This document shows, piece after piece, positions 13,090 to 21,298 of a stretch of 23,877 nucleotides of DNA (positions are counted from its first letter, which is position 1; each line of letters opens with the position of its first letter). The DNA lies in IMG/VR virus record IMGVR_UViG_3300043464_001246, positions 1-23,877 of that record, one strand, 5' to 3'. The notes under the pieces are model-generated. The model had not been told where the DNA came from. It did not search any database and saw nothing but the letters and a program-made list of their open reading frames with translations. The DNA is from a virus. The position numbers were made by a program, and so were the translations under genes.

Positions 13090-13443
13090 ATGACTAATTG
13101 GATACAATTAAAAGATGGGGTAGCTTTTGCTTATGTTAATTCATCAAATTTTGTTGCAAATTCTATTCCTATAGAAGACTCAGTTGACCCAAATACAATT
13201 ATGGCAAAAAAATATGTAGACGGTCAATGGGAAGAGGCAGAGCTAATTCACTTTGTAGAAGAAATTCTAGGAAATAAAGTACTTAGAGTTAATTCAACAG
13301 TGTTTTCTTCAGATGTTACTGGAGATATTGTTGGACCTGAAGTAAAAGCAATGTGGACCAAAAATGAAGATGGTCAATATCAGCCACCAGCTACAATTGC
13401 AGAGGCAACCATATACGACGAGCATTTGTTCAACCAAGAGTAG
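13090..13443 (+). CDS. Uncharacterised virion-region protein (117 aa)
   Basis: AAGAGGAG lies seven bases before the ATG. The protein begins MTNWIQLKDGVAFAYVNSS. It has an acidic, aromatic composition, with WEEAELIHFVEEILG in the middle and VKAMWTKNEDGQYQPP toward the end. It has no cysteines, membrane helix or Gly-X-Y repeats, and I do not recognise a family. Its location between the paralogue cluster and the long fibre suggests a structural or assembly role, which is only context evidence. Confidence 0.55.
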   Translation: MTNWIQLKDGVAFAYVNSSNFVANSIPIEDSVDPNTIMAKKYVDGQWEEAELIHFVEEILGNKVLRVNSTVFSSDVTGDIVGPEVKAMWTKNEDGQYQPPATIAEATIYDEHLFNQE

Positions 13444-13466
13444 CCGTTTAATAGACAATATTAAGG

Positions 13467-13472
13467 TATAAT
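13467..13472 (+). promoter_or_regulatory. Extended -10 candidate (late promoter)
   Basis: TATAAT in the context TTAAGGTATAAT, 20 bases before the 739-aa fibre gene, with no good -35 at normal spacing. The AAGGTATAAT box also occurs before the gene at 21299, and variants of it occur before other late genes. Confidence 0.35.
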
Positions 13473-13492
13473 TAAGGAAGAGGTATACGTAA

Positions 13493-15712
13493 ATGGCAAT
13501 ACAATTTCCAGAGGAACTAGATTCCTTTTTAAATCCGCAACCTACGGATTCAGTTGCCATTGTCTCACATGCTGAACAACATTCAAATGCCAATGACGCC
13601 ATTGAGGCCCTAGAAGCTAAAGTAGGAACAGATAACTCTTTAGTATCAACAAGTCACGATTATAGAATTAGACAGCTGGAGTTAAATCCAGTAACTGGTA
13701 CAGCAAGTAAAATAGAACAAATTGTTGTGAATAACACAGGATCAACTCTTTTAAAGGGTCAGGTGGTATACGCTTCAGGATCTGTGGGAGCATCTGGTAA
13801 ATTAAGAGTATCTCTTTCTTCAAACTCTACAGAATCTGGTTCATCAAAAACATTTGGTGTTTTAGCGGAAAACATTATAGATGGCGGAGAAGGAATTCTT
13901 GTAACTGAAGGGTTACTTGAAGGAGTAGATACTACTGGAGCCGCAGACGGAGATCCAGTATGGCTAGGACCAACGGCGGGATCAAAGATATTTGGTCTTA
14001 CAGAAAAACCATCAGCACCAGCACATTTAGTATTTTTAGGAATTGTTGTAAGAGGCGAAAACGCTAATAACGGATCCATATTTGTAAAAATTCAAAATGG
14101 ATTTGAGTTAGAAGAACTTCACAATGTATCTATAGCGACGCTTTCAGATAATCAAGTATTAAGATATGACGCATCAACACAATTGTGGAAAAATGAAACA
14201 ATTGATGATTTATTTGACCCAGCAGGTGCAGCAGCGACTGCACAAAGTAACGCAGAAGATTACGCAGACGGCCTTGCCGTTAACTACGACCCAGCAGGTG
14301 CAGCAGCGACTGCACAAAGTAACGCAGAAGATTACGCAGACGGCCTTGCCGTTAACTACGACCCAGCAGGTGCAGCAGCGACTGCACAAAGTAACGCAGA
14401 AGATTACGCAGACGGTCTTGCAACAAATTATGATCCAGCGGGTTCAGCTAGTACAGCAGAAACAAATGCAAATACTTATACAGATACAGCGCTTAATGAC
14501 TACACTCCGACAGTATCATTAGATACAACAGTTGGTGGATATGGATATTTAAAGTCAGCAGATCTTTCTGGATATGCAACAGAGTCATATGTTGGAACAG
14601 CAATTGGCAACATTATAGATGGAGCCCCAGCTCTTTTAGACACATTAAATGAATTAGCAGCAGCTATTGGAGACGACGAAAACTTTGTAACAACAATAAA
14701 TAATGATTTAGCAACAAAAATAACGGCTTCTAGTTTAGATACTCTTACAAATAAAACAATATCTATTCAGAGCGGTCTTACTTCCGTAGTTGGATATGAC
14801 GATATAACAGGTTTTTATGGTCAGTCAGATATTCCAGTAATACAAGGCGGGCTTGATAAAGGCGGAAGAATAAATATTAGTTCAGAAGGAGTAATAACAC
14901 AGTCTGCCCCTGGAACTGGATATACTTCTGGATTAGCAATTATTGGTGGAGGAACAAGAGTTGCGATAGGAACTTCAAACAATACTCTTATTGGTAACCT
15001 ATCTGACTTTAACGCAGCTTTGCTAGATGCAGATTTTGCAACAACCGTAGATATTACAGATGCAATTCAAGATGCCAATGATTATACAGATACAGCAATA
15101 GCAGGTCTTGGAAATGATATTGAAGCTGGATATATTCCAGTAACAGAAAAAGCTACAGCTGGTGGAGTAGCTTCATTGAATTTATCTGGAAAAGTTCCAG
15201 ATACTCAATTAGATATAGATTCAACAATTCAAGACGTAGCATCTTCAATGATTACTGGCGGAACTCATACAAATATCTCTACATCTTTTGATAACGTTAC
15301 TAAAAAACTTAGTTTTTCTACAACCCCATTAACACAAGACCAAATTCAAGATTTTGTCGCACCATTATTCACACATACTCAGCATACAAATGTTACAGCA
15401 ACATATGATGATGACAATAATAGAATAGTTTTAAGTGCTTCAGGTGGTAGCGGCGGTGGAGCCTCAGTAACAATTTCTGCAACAGCCCCAACAAGTCCCA
15501 CATTAGGAAATATTTGGCTAGATTCTGACAACGGAAGTACTTTTATTTGGGATGGAGTATACTGGGTAGAAATAGGAGGAGCGGGTACTGCAGAAGCAAT
15601 TGCAGCAGTTGCATCTTCTGCGCCAGCAAATCCGATTCTTGGAAGAATTTGGTTAAACTCATCAACAGCTAAAACATATATATATGATGGATCATACTGG
15701 GTTGAAATATAA
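13493..15712 (+). CDS. Long modular tail fibre with 24-aa repeats (739 aa)
   Basis: The N-terminal region (1-210; HAEQHSNANDAIEALEAKVG, then LLKGQVVYASGS and FGVLAENIIDGGEG) is a known type of phage fibre attachment module. Residues 242-337 are four 24-residue repeats DPAGAAATAQSNAEDYADGL., predicted to form a trimeric coiled coil. Next are a YVGTAIGNIIDGAPALLDTLNELAAAIGDD module and the [19 protein letters not shown] module shared with the collagen-like fibre. The C-terminus (THTQHTNVTATYDDDNNRIVLSASGG) matches the next small gene. Two GxIWLxS..TYIYDGSYWVEI-type units end it. GGAAGAGG precedes the ATG. It is a probable receptor-binding or stalk protein. Confidence 0.82.
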   Translation: MAIQFPEELDSFLNPQPTDSVAIVSHAEQHSNANDAIEALEAKVGTDNSLVSTSHDYRIRQLELNPVTGTASKIEQIVVNNTGSTLLKGQVVYASGSVGASGKLRVSLSSNSTESGSSKTFGVLAENIIDGGEGILVTEGLLEGVDTTGAADGDPVWLGPTAGSKIFGLTEKPSAPAHLVFLGIVVRGENANNGSIFVKIQNGFELEELHNVSIATLSDNQVLRYDASTQLWKNETIDDLFDPAGAAATAQSNAEDYADGLAVNYDPAGAAATAQSNAEDYADGLAVNYDPAGAAATAQSNAEDYADGLATNYDPAGSASTAETNANTYTDTALNDYTPTVSLDTTVGGYGYLKSADLSGYATESYVGTAIGNIIDGAPALLDTLNELAAAIGDDENFVTTINNDLATKITASSLDTLTNKTISIQSGLTSVVGYDDITGFYGQSDIPVIQGGLDKGGRINISSEGVITQSAPGTGYTSGLAIIGGGTRVAIGTSNNTLIGNLSDFNAALLDADFATTVDITDAIQDANDYTDTAIAGLGNDIEAGYIPVTEKATAGGVASLNLSGKVPDTQLDIDSTIQDVASSMITGGTHTNISTSFDNVTKKLSFSTTPLTQDQIQDFVAPLFTHTQHTNVTATYDDDNNRIVLSASGGSGGGASVTISATAPTSPTLGNIWLDSDNGSTFIWDGVYWVEIGGAGTAEAIAAVASSAPANPILGRIWLNSSTAKTYIYDGSYWVEI
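14216..14503 (+). repeat. 72-bp tandem repeat inside fibre gene
   Basis: Three copies at 14216-14287, 14288-14359 and 14360-14431 are identical apart from the last part of the third. A diverged fourth follows at 14432-14503. Each unit encodes 24 residues (DPAGAAATAQSNAEDYADGLAVNY). The DNA-level identity suggests recent unequal exchange that changes stalk length. Confidence 0.95.
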
Positions 15713-15743
15713 TTTATGATAAAATATACTACAGGAGATTAAC

Positions 15744-16019
15744 ATGACTTCATCTTTAGGTTTTCCAACAAGCCCTACAACAAGTCAACAATATACTGTT
15801 GGCTCAAGAGTTTTTATTTGGGATGGATCAGTTTGGAATTTAGTTTCTGCTGGAGTTACTCAAGAACAGATTCAAGATTATATTGATCCACTTTTTACAC
15901 ATTCTAGTCACTCAAATATAACCGCAACATATGACGATGCAGCAAATAAAATTATTTTAAGCGCTTCAGGTGGTAGTGGTGGAGCAGCAGACATAGGCTT
16001 AATTGTAGGCTTGTCTTAA
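15744..16019 (+). CDS. Small fibre-related protein (91 aa)
   Basis: The N-terminal half (TSQQYTVGSRVFIWDGSVWNLV) and the C-terminal half (TQEQIQDYIDPLFTHSSHSNITATYDDAANKIILSASGG) are close to the C-terminal modules of the preceding 739-aa fibre, in swapped order. The gene looks like a detached, reshuffled fibre end. AGGAG lies before the ATG. It could be a second subunit of the fibre or a cap for it. No independent family is recognised. Confidence 0.65.
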   Translation: MTSSLGFPTSPTTSQQYTVGSRVFIWDGSVWNLVSAGVTQEQIQDYIDPLFTHSSHSNITATYDDAANKIILSASGGSGGAADIGLIVGLS

Positions 16020-16031
16020 GGAAAGGTATAG

Positions 16032-16037
16032 TATAAT
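16032..16037 (+). promoter_or_regulatory. TATAAT with leaderless spacing
   Basis: TATAAT (16032-16037) ends exactly six bases before the ATG at 16044, as in the four other leaderless candidates. The -35 is weak (TTGTCT at 16011-16016 with a 15-bp spacer). AAGGTATA lies just upstream. Confidence 0.4.
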
Positions 16038-16043
16038 AAGACT

Positions 16044-16358
16044 ATGGCAACTTTTAGCAACGCTAAGGAAAATTTAGTAGGAACATCTGCAGTTACTTTG
16101 TTAACAGCCGACTCTCCTACTGTAGTAACTGGCTGTTCTATTGCTAATAGACATGGATCTACAACATCAGTTTCTTTATATGTTCAAGAGGGATCAGAAA
16201 TATATTATGTTGCTAAAGATAGATCAATTGACGGCGGACACAGTTTTGAAGCTATTTCAGGCAATAAACTATTTTTAAAAACAGGAGATATTCTAAAAGC
16301 CATAGGCGCAACAGAAGATTCTTTTGATATAATTGTTTCAGTATTGGATGCGATATAA
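16044..16358 (+). CDS. Beta-rich virion-region protein (104 aa)
   Basis: The sequence pattern (NAKENLVGTSAVTLLTADSPTVVTGCSIANRHGSTTSVSLYVQ) is that of a small beta-sandwich protein. It is similar in style to the protein at 11219, which has TVLYTVPASTTTVLTNIIISN and AASFNLTLP in corresponding places. It probably starts as a leaderless message or is read through from upstream. The stop overlaps the next ATG (TAATG). A capsid, tail or fibre decoration role is inferred from neighbours. Confidence 0.6.
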   Translation: MATFSNAKENLVGTSAVTLLTADSPTVVTGCSIANRHGSTTSVSLYVQEGSEIYYVAKDRSIDGGHSFEAISGNKLFLKTGDILKAIGATEDSFDIIVSVLDAI

Positions 16359-16600
16359 TGAACCCAGATTTTGAGATAATAGACCTAAGTTTTGCAGATA
16401 AGACATTTTATGGGTTTAGATTAGACCCAGATACAGGTAGGGCAACGGTAGAGAGAATTAATGACGGAAGTCCAGTATCCTTACCGCAAGAAGACCTAAT
16501 CCGAAAGGAAGACTACCGTAATTGGTTTTGGACAAAACATACGGTACAATTTACTTGGGGATTAGATAAAAATACACATATGCTAATGGAGATAATATGA
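16358..16600 (+). CDS. Uncharacterised small protein (80 aa)
   Basis: The protein is compact and aromatic (FADKTFYGFRLDPDTGRATVERIND, EDYRNWFWTKHTVQFTWGLDKNTHMLMEII). It has no cysteine cluster and no membrane helix. The start overlaps the previous stop as TAATG, and its end overlaps the giant fibre gene as ATGA, so it is translated with both. Its stoichiometric coupling to the 1392-aa fibre suggests an assembly factor or an adaptor. I do not recognise a family. Confidence 0.6.
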   Translation: MNPDFEIIDLSFADKTFYGFRLDPDTGRATVERINDGSPVSLPQEDLIRKEDYRNWFWTKHTVQFTWGLDKNTHMLMEII

Positions 16601-19600
16601 CACAGCTAATTGATTTAGGAAAACTTAGATTTTATTTTGCAGGACTATACAACCCAGCAACGGTTTATGAGCTAAACGACGTTGTTAAGTTTGGTGGTAA
16701 CGTATACGTTTATATTTATGCATTAGCTGCATCCAATAAGGTTCCAACAGATACAACATATTGGGCACTAATGATTGAAGGATTAAAGTTTAGCGGACAA
16801 TTTAATCCATCTACAGAATATAAGGTAGGAGACGGAGTTGCTCACGGTTCTACAGTTTATATTTCTATTAAAACTGGAACAGGAAACACTCCACCAAATC
16901 CAGAGTATTGGTCAAAAATTACAGACGGAATTCAATTTGAAGGTGCTTATAGCGGATCAGCTTCTTATCAAAAAAATGACGTTGTAACTTATGGCGGAAA
17001 CACATACATTGCCGTTCAAGATACAACAAACAATAAACCAACAGTAGATGCATACTGGGATGTTTTAATCGAAGGTGTAGATGCAACTGGTGTTTATAAT
17101 GATTCAGCCACATATGTTCTTAATCAATTAGTAGCTTATGGAAATGCTTTCTACAAGTGTATTGCGGAAACAACTGGTAATGAGCCAACAGATACAGCAT
17201 ACTGGGAATTATATCTACAAGGTTTAGGGCCACAAGGCGCATGGAGTGAAACACAAACATATTATAAAAATGATATAGTTGTAAATGGATCAACTGTTTA
17301 TATATACAAATCAGACCAGCCAACATCTGGAAATCCAACTACATCTGTTATTTATTGGCAGGTCCTTACTTCAGGTATTACAACTCGTGGAGATTGGGCT
17401 CCATCAACAGAATATTATAGCGGAGACGTTGTAACTCGTGGAGGTAATACATTTATTACCAGCGAGTTTCATGCATCATCAGCAGCGTTTTCAACAGATT
17501 TAACAGCAGGTAAATGGACAAAATATAACGGCGGAGTTAGATATCGTGGACCATGGGCAGCTCAAACAGTTTATTTAGAAGGAGATATTATTACTGACGG
17601 GGAAAATGCCCGTATTGCTAATAAAGATTTTACTTCTGGAGATTATTTAGCTGACAATGAAGACGATTGGGACATCCTTGCAAAAGGCGCAAGTGGTTCT
17701 CTTCCAGCTCAGGGCGGTCGTGCAGGATATGTTTTAACAACAGATGGCTCAGAGGCATCGTTTGAAAGAGACATTGTTGCTCTACGATTTGGAGACGGAA
17801 CCGACGCAGCTGATTTTGAACAAGCAACTGACGATTCTGGAAATCCTTTAACGGATGTAGCATCATTATTCGTTCAAAACTCAGACTCATTTATTCAGTT
17901 AGCAATTGCTAATGCTGGAAATGATGAAGCCTCTTCAACAGACTTTATTGCTTATACTCATGATGGAGATAATGCATCTGGTTGGATTGACATGGGTATT
18001 ACTGGAGACGCATTTGAAGCTGCAGAGTTTGGAATTACTGGGCCTAACGATGGATATATATTCGTAGCCCCACCAAAACTTAATGTAAAAGAAGTTACAT
18101 CTAAATCAGTATCCAGTTTTGTTGCAACATTAACTTCAACATCACATGGATTTTCTATAGGAGATATTGTAGCCGTATCTATTGGCGATGTAGATTATGA
18201 TGGGTCAAAAACAATTACTGCAGTAAGTACAAATACTTTCTCATACGCAGCGCCAGGAGTTGGAGATGAATCTTCAACATCAGTTACAGGCGGAGAAGCC
18301 TGGAAGCCAAACGGTAATGGAGATTTAGTATTAGCTACAAGCAATAATGGCAAAAGAAATGCAATTATTTTAGCAGCAGGAGGATTTAACTCTGGTCGTG
18401 AACAAGTAACTATTATTCCAGACCAAAACGTACACATTGAAATTGACACAGCTTCAACAAGTGCCACAACAGGAGCACTAACAGTTGTCGGTGGCGTTGG
18501 TATTACTGGAGATCAGTTTATTGCTGGTGACTTAACAGTTATCGGAAACGTAGATTTACAGGGAGTTACAAAACTTCCAGTAGGTGCTGGAGCAACAGCA
18601 TACGAAACATCAGCAGGATTAACAGACGCAGTTGTTATTGCAGCTGGAACATCTAACGCATTCGTACAAAATGCTTTAGTTAACCTAGGAACAGGAACAT
18701 CTTCATCTGCAGACTATATTGCATACGCAGCAGAAGGAGACAACGTTTCTGGATGGATGGATATGGGTATTACAAATGCCAACTTTAATGATCCTTCATT
18801 TGGAGTAACTGGTCCTCACGACGGCTACATATTTATGTCAGCCCCAGAAGGAACAACTGGCGCAGGAAATCTTGTAATTGCAACAGATAACACTGGAACA
18901 GATAATAAGATTATATTTGCAGCTGGTGGTTTATTTACTGGTAATGAGCAAATGGCAATTACGCCAAATCAAAATATTCATATTGAAATTGCAACACCTT
19001 CTATATCCCCTACAACTGGAGCACTAACACTTGTTGGTGGTCTCGGTGTTCAAGGTGATATCAACGTAGCTGGTAACGTAAGCATTGCTGGTGAAATTAC
19101 ATTCGGAGGTTCAGGAACAGTTGTAGAAACTGAAAACCTTGCAGTTGTAAATCCAATGGTATTCGTAGCAACTGGAAACCCAACAGGAGACGGACTAACA
19201 TTCGCCTTCCTCGGAGAATCAAGAAGCGCAAGACAAGGATTAGTTCTTACAGAAGAAATCTCATACAGAGACATAACAGACAATGTTGCTACTTTAGTAA
19301 CTACAAATTCACATTTATATGAAGTAAATGACACAGTAGTTGTTTCAGGTGTAGACGATCTAGCAAGCCCAAAGGTAGTTATCGTATACTCTGTATCATC
19401 TAACGTAGTAACATTAACAACAAACGGAGTACATGGATTATCAACAGGTCAACAAATTGACGTTGTTGGTGTAAATGCAGCCGTAAATGGAACTGCATAT
19501 ACAATTACAGGAACCCCTACAACTTCAACTCTTACATACGCAAAGACAACATCAGATGTTGCACCTTCACCAGTTTCAGCTGGTACTTTGCAAAGAGTAA

Positions 19601-20775
19601 ACCTTCCAAATATTTTCAACGGCTCATATACAATTACAGCCGTTCCAAACAATACATCATTTAAATATGCTAGAACAAATGCTAACATAGCATTATCACA
19701 GCCTTCTAGAGTATTTACAACGGTAGTTAGCTACTCATTAACAAATGGTGTAGCAACACTAGTTTTAACAGAAGCCCCTACTGTTACAGTAGGAAGTCAA
19801 ATTACAGTTTCTGGTGTTGATTCTAGATTAAACGGTGTTCGTACAATTACAGCACGTAGTACTTCTGCTCCATTCTCAATATCTTATGCAGACACTGATG
19901 ATGATATTGCATCAACAACATTAACACAAACAGTTTCTGCAACAATTTCAAGTAGAAATCGTACATCTGGAGTATCAACTCTTACAACTTCAGCAGCACA
20001 TGGATTTATTACTGGAGAATCTGTAACGATTGCAAACTTATCATCAACATTTAATGGTACATTTACAATTGCCTCAACCCCAACAGATACAACATTTACA
20101 TACGCACAAGCATTAGCAGATGTTACTGAAACAGCAGGTGCTGGTACAGCCACAACAACCAGACCAAACTTTGGAGCGTATTCACAGAATGGATACCTTG
20201 GAGCATCTGTTGTAACAGATCCACTACGTGGACAGTACACAGGTATTGCACGTAACCAAGCAAGACAAGTTTGGTACTTTTTGGGAGGGCTTTCAGAAAA
20301 GCCTTCAGATACAATTGACTTCTCAGTACCAGGAACAACCTTTACTAGAGAAGACCTAAACGTAGATACACTCGAAGCAAGAATGGTTCTACTAGATAAA
20401 GATGCTTGGTTGCCATTGCACGGAGCATCAAAGAGATACGTAGACTTAACACCTACAATATTAAATTCGTCTGGAACTTTAGTTGCTCATAGATATAATA
20501 TAGCAGCTGAAAATACAGAAGTTGGTGGAACTGGAGTATATATGATTAATCATACAACAGCGGTTACACTAACATTGCCAGCTACACCAGTAGTTGGAGA
20601 TACAATTGTTATAACTGACATATCTTCTGCTGGCGCAGCAACAAATTATATTACAGTTGCTAGAAACGGTGAAAGAATTCAGGGATTGCTAGAAGATTTA
20701 GTAATTGATATTAATTCAGCATCAATTAGATTAACATACGCAAATTCAACAGCAGGATGGAGACTAATAGCATAA
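16597..20775 (+). CDS. Giant modular tail fibre/adhesin (1392 aa)
   Basis: Residues 14-370 are seven units of about 50 residues (pattern Y..G.VV..GG..Y......P....YW..), resembling carbohydrate-binding modules of the chitin-binding CBM5/12 type. Residues about 415-655 and 673-840 are two copies of a larger module (GWIDMGIT...GPNDGYIF...NVHIEI...TGALTVVGGVGITGD and its partner). Residues 496-569 and about 887-1190 hold repeats with HGF..G..V.V.....NG..TIT.V....TF.YA, two of them nested. The C-terminus has a PLHGASKRYVDLT stretch and a beta-rich end. It is the largest adhesin in the window, probably the distal receptor-binding fibre. It overlaps the preceding gene by ATGA. Confidence 0.82.
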   Translation: MTQLIDLGKLRFYFAGLYNPATVYELNDVVKFGGNVYVYIYALAASNKVPTDTTYWALMIEGLKFSGQFNPSTEYKVGDGVAHGSTVYISIKTGTGNTPPNPEYWSKITDGIQFEGAYSGSASYQKNDVVTYGGNTYIAVQDTTNNKPTVDAYWDVLIEGVDATGVYNDSATYVLNQLVAYGNAFYKCIAETTGNEPTDTAYWELYLQGLGPQGAWSETQTYYKNDIVVNGSTVYIYKSDQPTSGNPTTSVIYWQVLTSGITTRGDWAPSTEYYSGDVVTRGGNTFITSEFHASSAAFSTDLTAGKWTKYNGGVRYRGPWAAQTVYLEGDIITDGENARIANKDFTSGDYLADNEDDWDILAKGASGSLPAQGGRAGYVLTTDGSEASFERDIVALRFGDGTDAADFEQATDDSGNPLTDVASLFVQNSDSFIQLAIANAGNDEASSTDFIAYTHDGDNASGWIDMGITGDAFEAAEFGITGPNDGYIFVAPPKLNVKEVTSKSVSSFVATLTSTSHGFSIGDIVAVSIGDVDYDGSKTITAVSTNTFSYAAPGVGDESSTSVTGGEAWKPNGNGDLVLATSNNGKRNAIILAAGGFNSGREQVTIIPDQNVHIEIDTASTSATTGALTVVGGVGITGDQFIAGDLTVIGNVDLQGVTKLPVGAGATAYETSAGLTDAVVIAAGTSNAFVQNALVNLGTGTSSSADYIAYAAEGDNVSGWMDMGITNANFNDPSFGVTGPHDGYIFMSAPEGTTGAGNLVIATDNTGTDNKIIFAAGGLFTGNEQMAITPNQNIHIEIATPSISPTTGALTLVGGLGVQGDINVAGNVSIAGEITFGGSGTVVETENLAVVNPMVFVATGNPTGDGLTFAFLGESRSARQGLVLTEEISYRDITDNVATLVTTNSHLYEVNDTVVVSGVDDLASPKVVIVYSVSSNVVTLTTNGVHGLSTGQQIDVVGVNAAVNGTAYTITGTPTTSTLTYAKTTSDVAPSPVSAGTLQRVNLPNIFNGSYTITAVPNNTSFKYARTNANIALSQPSRVFTTVVSYSLTNGVATLVLTEAPTVTVGSQITVSGVDSRLNGVRTITARSTSAPFSISYADTDDDIASTTLTQTVSATISSRNRTSGVSTLTTSAAHGFITGESVTIANLSSTFNGTFTIASTPTDTTFTYAQALADVTETAGAGTATTTRPNFGAYSQNGYLGASVVTDPLRGQYTGIARNQARQVWYFLGGLSEKPSDTIDFSVPGTTFTREDLNVDTLEARMVLLDKDAWLPLHGASKRYVDLTPTILNSSGTLVAHRYNIAAENTEVGGTGVYMINHTTAVTLTLPATPVVGDTIVITDISSAGAATNYITVARNGERIQGLLEDLVIDINSASIRLTYANSTAGWRLIA
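16636..17699 (+). repeat. Seven-fold carbohydrate-binding-like repeat
   Basis: Seven consecutive coding units of about 150 bp in the giant fibre each carry the Y-x-x-x-D-x-V, Y-G-x-x-Y and Y-W positions. The seventh is the most diverged (the aromatic pair is replaced by DW). DNA identity between units is low, so this is an old expansion. Confidence 0.75.
18082..18303 (+). repeat. HGF-type domain inserted in first copy of duplicated module
   Basis: Residues 496-569 of the giant fibre (VTSKSVSSFVATLTSTSHGF...TFSYAAPG...) sit between GPNDGYIFVAPP and GDLVLATSNNGK. In the second copy of the same module (about 18780-18900) the corresponding parts are joined by only a few residues. Confidence 0.65.
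19258..20164 (+). repeat. HGF-type repeat array with nested copy
   Basis: Four related units are visible. The first unit is split: its front half ends at VVVSGVDDL (19362), and its back half resumes at LPNIFNGSYTITAVPNNTSFKYA (19603). A complete second unit (19363-19602, 80 codons) lies between. Two further intact units follow, at about 19705-19950 and 19951-20164. Confidence 0.65.
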
Positions 20776-21254
20776 TGGCAACATTAACAAATTTATTAAC
20801 GCAATCTACAGGATCAGTTCCACCAGGAACTATTATATCCTATGGACATTCAACGCTACCTAGCGGATACTTATCATGTAATGGTGCTGCTGTATCTCGG
20901 TCAGCATATTCAGCACTCTTTAGTGCAATAGGCACAACCTATGGCGCAGGAAATGGATCTACTACATTTACATTACCAGATCTTCGTGGAGAGTTTTTAC
21001 GTGGATGGGATAATAGCCGTGGAATAGATAGCGGAAGAGGAATTGGAACTTTTCAGGACGGAATGTTCGTAAACCACACACACACTACTGGTAACTTTAT
21101 GGACACTGATTTTGGTTCAAGAGGTACACACGATGGACCACACTTTACATCAGCTACTGGACGTAGCTCCAGAACTACTTCTACTGCAAGTACAGGCGGA
21201 GGCGCAGAAACTCGCCCACGAAACATTTCAGTTCATTATTGTATTAAATTCTAG
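20775..21254 (+). CDS. Phage tail collar domain protein (159 aa)
   Basis: PPGTIISYGHSTLPSGYLSCNG and YGAGNGSTTFTLPDLRGEFLRGWD are the hallmark blocks of the phage tail collar domain, at about residues 18-80. Then comes a His/Ser/Gly-rich tip (NHTHTTGNF, GTHDGPHF) and a RPRNISVHYCIKF end that is standard in fibre tips. Start at 20775 is used because it forms TAATG with the fibre stop; an earlier in-frame ATG lies inside the fibre gene. The domain normally sits at the distal end of fibres and binds receptors. Here it is a separate protein, translated right after the giant fibre. Confidence 0.9.
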   Translation: MATLTNLLTQSTGSVPPGTIISYGHSTLPSGYLSCNGAAVSRSAYSALFSAIGTTYGAGNGSTTFTLPDLRGEFLRGWDNSRGIDSGRGIGTFQDGMFVNHTHTTGNFMDTDFGSRGTHDGPHFTSATGRSSRTTSTASTGGGAETRPRNISVHYCIKF

Positions 21255-21263
21255 CATAACCTA

Positions 21264-21292
21264 TTGACTAGAATACTTTTAAAAGGTATAAT
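21264..21292 (+). promoter_or_regulatory. Sigma70-type promoter for a leaderless mRNA
   Basis: TTGACT (21264-21269), a 17-bp spacer and TATAAT (21287-21292), then six bases to the ATG at 21299. CTATTGACTAGAATA matches the promoters at 577 and 1639, and the -10 lies in AAGGTATAAT. Confidence 0.75.
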
Positions 21293-21298
21293 ATATAT

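Noticed and set aside
14166-14522. 118-codon Gln-rich frame inside the 739-aa fibre
   Set aside because: It is an out-of-frame translation of the 72-bp repeat. It has no ribosome-binding site, and the main frame has the coherent domains.
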